Virus record (IMG/VR): IMGVR_UViG_3300020020_000418 | Span: 1 to 33,879 of that record | Origin: a virus | Strand: one strand, 5' to 3' | DNA: 33,879 nt | Part shown: one piece after another, positions 29,808 to 33,879 of the stretch | Numbering within the stretch: the first letter of the stretch is position 1 | How the letters are laid out: each line of letters opens with the position of its first letter | The notes under the pieces: model-generated | The model's database searches: none | The model's input: only the letters and a program-made list of their open reading frames with translations | Told to the model about the DNA's origin: nothing | Program-made: the position numbers and the translations under genes

Positions 29808-32460
29808 CGATCTTCTCAAACCCCCTGGCGCGGATGACGCCGTTGACGGTGAGGTTGCCGGCGAAGGTCACATCACCGTCGATGACGACGCTGCCGTCCC
29901 GCTCGACTCTAATTTTGCCGGCCAGCGCCGCGGTCGTCGTCGTTGCTTGCGAGGCTGCAGGCCCCGCCGCGGTCGTCCACTGGCCACCCGTCGCATCCTG
30001 GTAGAAAACGAAGAGCTGCCCAACTCGAGAATCCCACCACAGCATGCCGTCTACCGGGCTCGATGGCGGGGTGTCTGAGGTCACTGCGGTGGCCATTACG
30101 GGGACGGCCGCGTATGCGATCACCCACTGGCTCGACGTTCCATCATTATAAAAAACGTACAAATTTCCCGAGCTGCTATCCCAGAAGAACTGACCAGGCA
30201 CCGGAGACGGCGGCAGAGTATCGCCGATGGATGCGTAGGTCGCCGGACCAGGAACGCCCTGAACGCCTTGCGGCCCCTGCGCGCCGGCTACGCCGGTGTC
30301 TCCCTTCACACCTTGCGGCCCCGGTGCGCCAGCCGGCCCCGCCGGACCAGGCACAGTACTGTCGGCGCCTGCCGGACCCGTCGCGCCAGGTAGGCCCTGA
30401 GCGCCGGGGGCGCCTGTATCGCCCTTCGGACCTTGAAGGCCTTGCGGTCCTTCCGGTCCAGCCGGACCCGGCACCGTGCTGTCAGCGCCTGCCGGACCCG
30501 TTGCACCTGTCAGACCGATCGGCCCTTGCGCACCCGTCGCGCCCGCGGGCCCCTGCGGGCCAACGTCGCCGGGGACGCCCTGGAGACCTTGCGGACCTTG
30601 CGGACCATCAGGACCAGCCGGACCCGGCACAGTGCTATCGGCGCCGGTCAAGCCGATCGGGCCTTGCGGGCCGACATCGCCTTGCGGACCTTGCGGCCCG
30701 ACGTCGCCTTGCGGACCAGGAACTGTGCTGTCGGCGCCGGTCAAACCGATCGGCCCTTGCGGACCTACGTCGCCCTGCGGTCCCTGGACGCCCTGAACGC
30801 CTTGCGGGCCTTCGGGCCCTGTCGGCCCAGGCACGACCGAATCCGCACCAGCGGGGCCCGTAGCGCCCGTGAGACCCGTCTCGCCTTGGATACCCTGCGG
30901 ACCTTGCGGACCTTCTGGCCCCGTCGGCCCAGGCACGATGCTGTCGGCGCCGGCGGGACCAGTCGCGCCCACGTCTCCGGTGTCGCCCTTGACGCCCTGG
31001 ATGCCCTGCGGGCCTTGCGATCCAGTTTCGCCAGTCTCACCTTGCAGGCCGGTCTCGCCCTGAATGCCTTGCGGCCCTGTCGGCCCTTGAATGCCCTGCG
31101 GCCCTTGCTCGCCCTGCGGACCTTGGATCGGACCCGCGTTGATCCAGGCTCCAGTCTCGGTGTCCCAGACGTGAAGATCGCCGGTCTCAAGCACGGTGTA
31201 AGCGTCGCCGTCTGCCGCGCCTGCCGGCAGATCGGCCACGGTCGGCACCGTGCCCTTCATGTTGATGCCGGTGCCGGCGGCGCCTTGCGGACCTTCGGGG
31301 CCAATCGGACCTTGCGGTCCTTCTGGGCCTGGCACGCCTTGCGGTCCAGTTTCGCCCGGTGAGCCTCTATCGCCCTTCGGGCCTTGGAGACCTACTGGGC
31401 CTGTCGGTCCAATCGGCCCCACCAGCGAAGTGCCTAAGGGCCACGCGCCCGCAGCCTTCGGCCCAAAAAGATAATGGTTGGTAGTGTTGATGTAGAAGTC
31501 GCCGTCAACGCCCTGCCCCGGCGCCGGATTGTTTGCGCCATACAGGATGGTGTTGCCGTCAACGCCATCCTCGCCAGGTTCGCCTGGTTCGCCCTGCGGA
31601 CCTGGCGGCCCCTGGATGCCGCCGCCACCGCCACCGCCTAAAGCAAAGAGGGAATCGACATAGGCCTTAGTCGTGAGATGCTGCGGGAGCTGCGGCGTCG
31701 CCGCGCTAACTTGTTTGGTGAACTCGCCGAAGCCCTGAGTGAACTTGTCGCCCATGATCTTGACCAGCGGTCCCGCCGCCTTCGGCGTGCCGTCGTCATT
31801 CAGCGCCGCGCCATCAGGCGCGGAAAATGTGTGCGTCCCGGTCTTGTAGTCGATTGATTGGTCGTGGGCGTGAGTGGTCTTATCCTTCGTCATCTCAATG
31901 AATTGTTTACCGGCCGTCTCATAGCGTTGCTTCTGGCCTTTCTTCTTGCCGCCACCCGACGAGCTCGAGCTCGAGCCGTTACTCGCTAGCGCCTCAGCAC
32001 TCTTGCCGCCGCCGCTCTGCGAATCCTGCGGCGGCTCAGCCAACTGGAATTTCAGTTTCTTGTCGGTGCGGCCAGTGAGGAAAACGCCGTCTTTGTTGAA
32101 GTGCAGTTGATGCTGATGATGATCGAACATCGCGACGTCGCCAGGCTTCAGCTCCTTCAGCCGGTAGCGCCGATCGTCCATCACCATCGCGACCGGGAAC
32201 GAGCGGTTGCCGCCAAGGAATTGCAGATAGGCTTCGGCGCATTCCTCGATGCTGCCATCCTTGCCCTTGGTCGCCTTGTTGACGACCGATGTGAAGCCGT
32301 AGTTCTGCGGGCTCTCGATCTTCTCGCGGTTCTCGCCGCCTAAGAACGAACCCTTCATTTCCTGCATCATCGGATTGTCGCTGATCTCCTCGACAAGCGC
32401 GCGTGCGCCGCCGCTGGAATAGCCAACGAAACCTTGTTGCAATGGATTTTGACGGTGCAT
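29800..32460 (-). CDS. gp45-like baseplate spike fused to collagen-like fibre
   Basis: An 886-residue protein in the slot of the Mu gp45 spike, which normally has about 200 residues. The first 170 residues fit gp45: [51 protein letters not shown] and [16 protein letters not shown] Ser/Gly/Lys linker and a second strand-rich part ([13 protein letters not shown]) follow. [16 protein letters not shown] leads into Gly-X-Y repeats from about residue 280 to 740, interrupted by a [17 protein letters not shown] insert, a [11 protein letters not shown] insert and six ADS-T/I/V-VPGP breaks. Two QWVIAY/QWTTA-type modules and a beta-rich end close it. gp45 and collagen are both trimers, so the fusion is structurally plausible: a fibre on the spike. 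Confidence 0.85.
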   Translation of the reverse strand: MHRQNPLQQGFVGYSSGGARALVEEISDNPMMQEMKGSFLGGENREKIESPQNYGFTSVVNKATKGKDGSIEECAEAYLQFLGGNRSFPVAMVMDDRRYRLKELKPGDVAMFDHHQHQLHFNKDGVFLTGRTDKKLKFQLAEPPQDSQSGGGKSAEALASNGSSSSSSGGGKKKGQKQRYETAGKQFIEMTKDKTTHAHDQSIDYKTGTHTFSAPDGAALNDDGTPKAAGPLVKIMGDKFTQGFGEFTKQVSAATPQLPQHLTTKAYVDSLFALGGGGGGGIQGPPGPQGEPGEPGEDGVDGNTILYGANNPAPGQGVDGDFYINTTNHYLFGPKAAGAWPLGTSLVGPIGPTGPVGLQGPKGDRGSPGETGPQGVPGPEGPQGPIGPEGPQGAAGTGINMKGTVPTVADLPAGAADGDAYTVLETGDLHVWDTETGAWINAGPIQGPQGEQGPQGIQGPTGPQGIQGETGLQGETGETGSQGPQGIQGVKGDTGDVGATGPAGADSIVPGPTGPEGPQGPQGIQGETGLTGATGPAGADSVVPGPTGPEGPQGVQGVQGPQGDVGPQGPIGLTGADSTVPGPQGDVGPQGPQGDVGPQGPIGLTGADSTVPGPAGPDGPQGPQGLQGVPGDVGPQGPAGATGAQGPIGLTGATGPAGADSTVPGPAGPEGPQGLQGPKGDTGAPGAQGLPGATGPAGADSTVPGPAGPAGAPGPQGVKGDTGVAGAQGPQGVQGVPGPATYASIGDTLPPSPVPGQFFWDSSSGNLYVFYNDGTSSQWVIAYAAVPVMATAVTSDTPPSSPVDGMLWWDSRVGQLFVFYQDATGGQWTTAAGPAASQATTTTAALAGKIRVERDGSVVIDGDVTFAGNLTVNGVIRARGFEKIDA
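30240..31617 (-). repeat. collagen-like Gly-X-Y coding repeats
   Basis: Coding sequence built of nine-base-period GGN-CCN-CAR/GGN units with long near-identical blocks, for example [12 protein letters not shown] twice in succession and [10 protein letters not shown] several times. Such DNA is prone to slippage, so repeat number may vary between isolates. The minus strand is read; the plus strand shows long meaningless open frames as a by-product. Confidence 0.85.
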
Positions 32461-32471
32461 CCTTCTGGCCT

Positions 32472-33632
32472 TTAAGTGCTGGTTGTTTCAGGCGTCGCCG
32501 GCGCCGGCATCGGCGTATCCTTGGGCGGCGTCGTCAGCGTGTAGAGCTTGTCACCTAACATCCACGGCAGCACGCACTCGAGCAGCGTCGTCGTCCCTCC
32601 TTTACTGTCCTGCGTGAACGTCGCGGTCTGGATTTTCATGCCGAGATTGACCGGCACCATCGGTGAATAGATCATGACGTTGTCGCCGGTGCGCCAAAGG
32701 TTGACGCCATCGCGCAGCCAACCCTGGACGGTGACGTTACAACGGAGTTGCGTGCCGTCTCGACGCAGCGCCTCGTAGGTCGCCCGCTTCTGTTGCTCTT
32801 CCGGCGTCTCCGACGGATGTTCGGCGACGATCTCGAGCGCCCGCTTCTGGCCTTTCAGCCCGCCATTGGCTCGCGACATGATCTGCGCCGCGGCGGCCAT
32901 CGACTTGTCATCCTGGACTTTGAATTGCCCGGTCAATTTGTAGAGGCTGTACATCAACTCGTTGGAAAAGATCGCCTGCATCTTGAGAATGTTGAAGCCC
33001 TCGGTGAGCTGCTGAACGATCGGGTTCGAGTGCTCACCGATGATCAGCAAGTTGCCGAGATGGTCGGAGCCGAGCGTCGCATTGCGCATGCGCGCGACCT
33101 TGTCGAGAAAGTCGAACACCAGCTCACCAGGCTGCGACTGCATCACCTTGAATGGCTGCGCGTCGACCGTGCCGATCACCCGGCCCATGCCGCCAACCGA
33201 CGCCACGACCTTCTGAAAGATGTTCTCCGCGGTTTTGTTGTCGAAATTGTTCTGGTTGTTCTCGCTAGGAACGCTCGAGGTCGAGGCTGCCCACTGCTTG
33301 CCAACGCCGGACAACTGAACGCCATGCTCCATCGCCGAGTAAGCGACCTGGCGCTGCGTGATGATGCCGGTGACGGCGAGCTGGCCGCCCAGGATAATCG
33401 TGCAGTCATCGCCCGGTTTGAATTGCAGCTTGGCATAGTCGAATGGTTGCTCCGCGCCTTCGGCAGCCGTGAAGCGAAACGTCGGCCAGCCCTCCTGCCA
33501 GCGGTGCTGGACGTAGACGGATTCCCAGTCGTGGAATTCAACACCGCCAACCTGAAGCATGGCAACTTCAGCTACGTTGATCGGCGCGCGTTCGGGTATT
33601 TTCGGATCGGCGTATGAATCCTGGTAAGTCAT
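32472..33632 (-). CDS. Mu gp44-like baseplate hub protein
   Basis: A 386-residue protein of the gp44/late control D-type hub family. It begins with [26 protein letters not shown], continues with [25 protein letters not shown] and [11 protein letters not shown] (strand-rich, T4 gp27-like fold), and has a DNATLGSD-type segment [17 protein letters not shown]. The C-terminal [21 protein letters not shown] closes the second ring domain. It forms the ring on which the spike at 29800 sits. It overlaps nothing; the spike gene starts 12 bases later. Confidence 0.88.
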   Translation of the reverse strand: MTYQDSYADPKIPERAPINVAEVAMLQVGGVEFHDWESVYVQHRWQEGWPTFRFTAAEGAEQPFDYAKLQFKPGDDCTIILGGQLAVTGIITQRQVAYSAMEHGVQLSGVGKQWAASTSSVPSENNQNNFDNKTAENIFQKVVASVGGMGRVIGTVDAQPFKVMQSQPGELVFDFLDKVARMRNATLGSDHLGNLLIIGEHSNPIVQQLTEGFNILKMQAIFSNELMYSLYKLTGQFKVQDDKSMAAAAQIMSRANGGLKGQKRALEIVAEHPSETPEEQQKRATYEALRRDGTQLRCNVTVQGWLRDGVNLWRTGDNVMIYSPMVPVNLGMKIQTATFTQDSKGGTTTLLECVLPWMLGDKLYTLTTPPKDTPMPAPATPETTST

Positions 33633-33633
33633 C

Positions 33634-33879
33634 CTAGAACGCCAACGCTTTCCCCTCGCGCGGTGCGAAGGCCGGATGAACCACCTTGTTTTCCTCGCGT
33701 AATTGATCAGCTCGAGCCGCCGTATCGTAAAGCCGTTGCGACAGGATCAACGTCGGCTTCGGCATGGCAAATTTAAACGAGAGCATCTGCGGCAATGGAC
33801 GCGCCGTCTCGTAGAGATGAAACGTGACGGCGGCATGCAGCCCAATCAGCGCCTTGTAAGACGACAGCGCCATCTCATC
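33634..33879 (-). CDS. DNA circularisation (Mu gpN-like) protein, 3' end only
   Basis: The frame is open at the window edge, so the first residues are missing; the visible 81 codons are the C terminus. The segment PKPTLILSQRLYDTAARADQLREEN followed by HPAFAPREGK matches the conserved end of DNA-circularisation/Mu N tail proteins (Y..D..RA.E....N...HP.F.P.G). Such proteins usually precede the gp44 hub gene, as here. The internal Met at 33873 is not a proposed start. Confidence 0.75.
   Translation of the reverse strand, partial: DEMALSSYKALIGLHAAVTFHLYETARPLPQMLSFKFAMPKPTLILSQRLYDTAARADQLREENKVVHPAFAPREGKALAF

Noticed and set aside
29079-29837. 252-codon rightward frame opposite the gp46/gp47 genes
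   Set aside because: Both opposite genes are clear baseplate proteins, so it is a shadow.
30433-31362. 309-codon rightward frame across the collagen repeats
   Set aside because: It is the complement of Gly-X-Y coding DNA, so repetitive composition explains its length.
30240-31617. Possible CRISPR-like repeat array
   Set aside because: The repeats are in-frame Gly-X-Y codons with no constant repeat and unique spacers of fixed size.
1-33879. tRNA genes, integrase and attachment sites
   Set aside because: I looked for tRNA-like T-loop sequences and for integrase motifs and found none I could support.

Overview
The window is part of the genome of a tailed, contractile-tail (myovirus-type) bacteriophage or prophage, probably of an alphaproteobacterium in the Rhizobiales. 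The tail assignment rests on a run of Mu-like baseplate genes in canonical order (DNA-circularisation protein, gp44-like hub, gp45-like spike, gp46, gp47/baseplate J, gp48/YmfQ). The host guess is inference. It rests on high GC, a PEP-CTERM protein whose sorting tail resembles those of Bradyrhizobium-like bacteria, and a carph-isopro type regulator. No integrase, terminase, portal or capsid gene is in the window, so it is a fragment. If the genome is circular or permuted, the left edge (HNH gene, read leftward) would lead through the missing head genes to the right edge.

Layout. 1-284: AT-rich, gene-free, with short repeats. 285-4478 (minus): VRR-NUC nuclease, primase-polymerase/helicase, a NusG paralogue and an HNH nuclease; a cluster of nine short repeats lies between primase and NusG. 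4544-12049 (plus): replication/recombination operon with a DUF2800 Cas4-like nuclease, a protein in the usual ssDNA-binding slot, a family A DNA polymerase, a winged-helix protein, an SNF2 helicase, a Cro-like protein and small genes, mostly joined by 4-base start/stop overlaps. 12046-13924 (minus): small-gene operon with an N6-adenine/N4-cytosine methyltransferase, headed by a Cro-like regulator. 13925-14017: divergent control region with paired operator-like sequences. 14018-18364 (plus): accessory genes including a PEP-CTERM surface protein, a stand-alone TSCPD protein, a second HNH protein and a DUF6378-like protein, closed by a bidirectional terminator. 18367-20539 (minus): lysis cassette with a two-domain endolysin and several small membrane proteins, at least two of them very short. 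20539-33879 (minus): tail fibres and baseplate.

The most distinctive part is the host-recognition end of the tail module. The gp45-like baseplate spike gene is 886 codons, against about 200 in Mu, because a roughly 460-residue collagen-like region and further modules are fused to it. Downstream lie a beta-helix-type fibre, a DUF4376-like protein and three tandem paralogous fibre genes that share C-terminal domains and differ at the N terminus; one carries the same collagen-like modules as the spike. This looks like a modular receptor-binding system built by duplication and domain shuffling. A second point of interest is the NusG paralogue sitting beside a cluster of TTTGCTCTCC repeats, which may be a replication origin or a control site.
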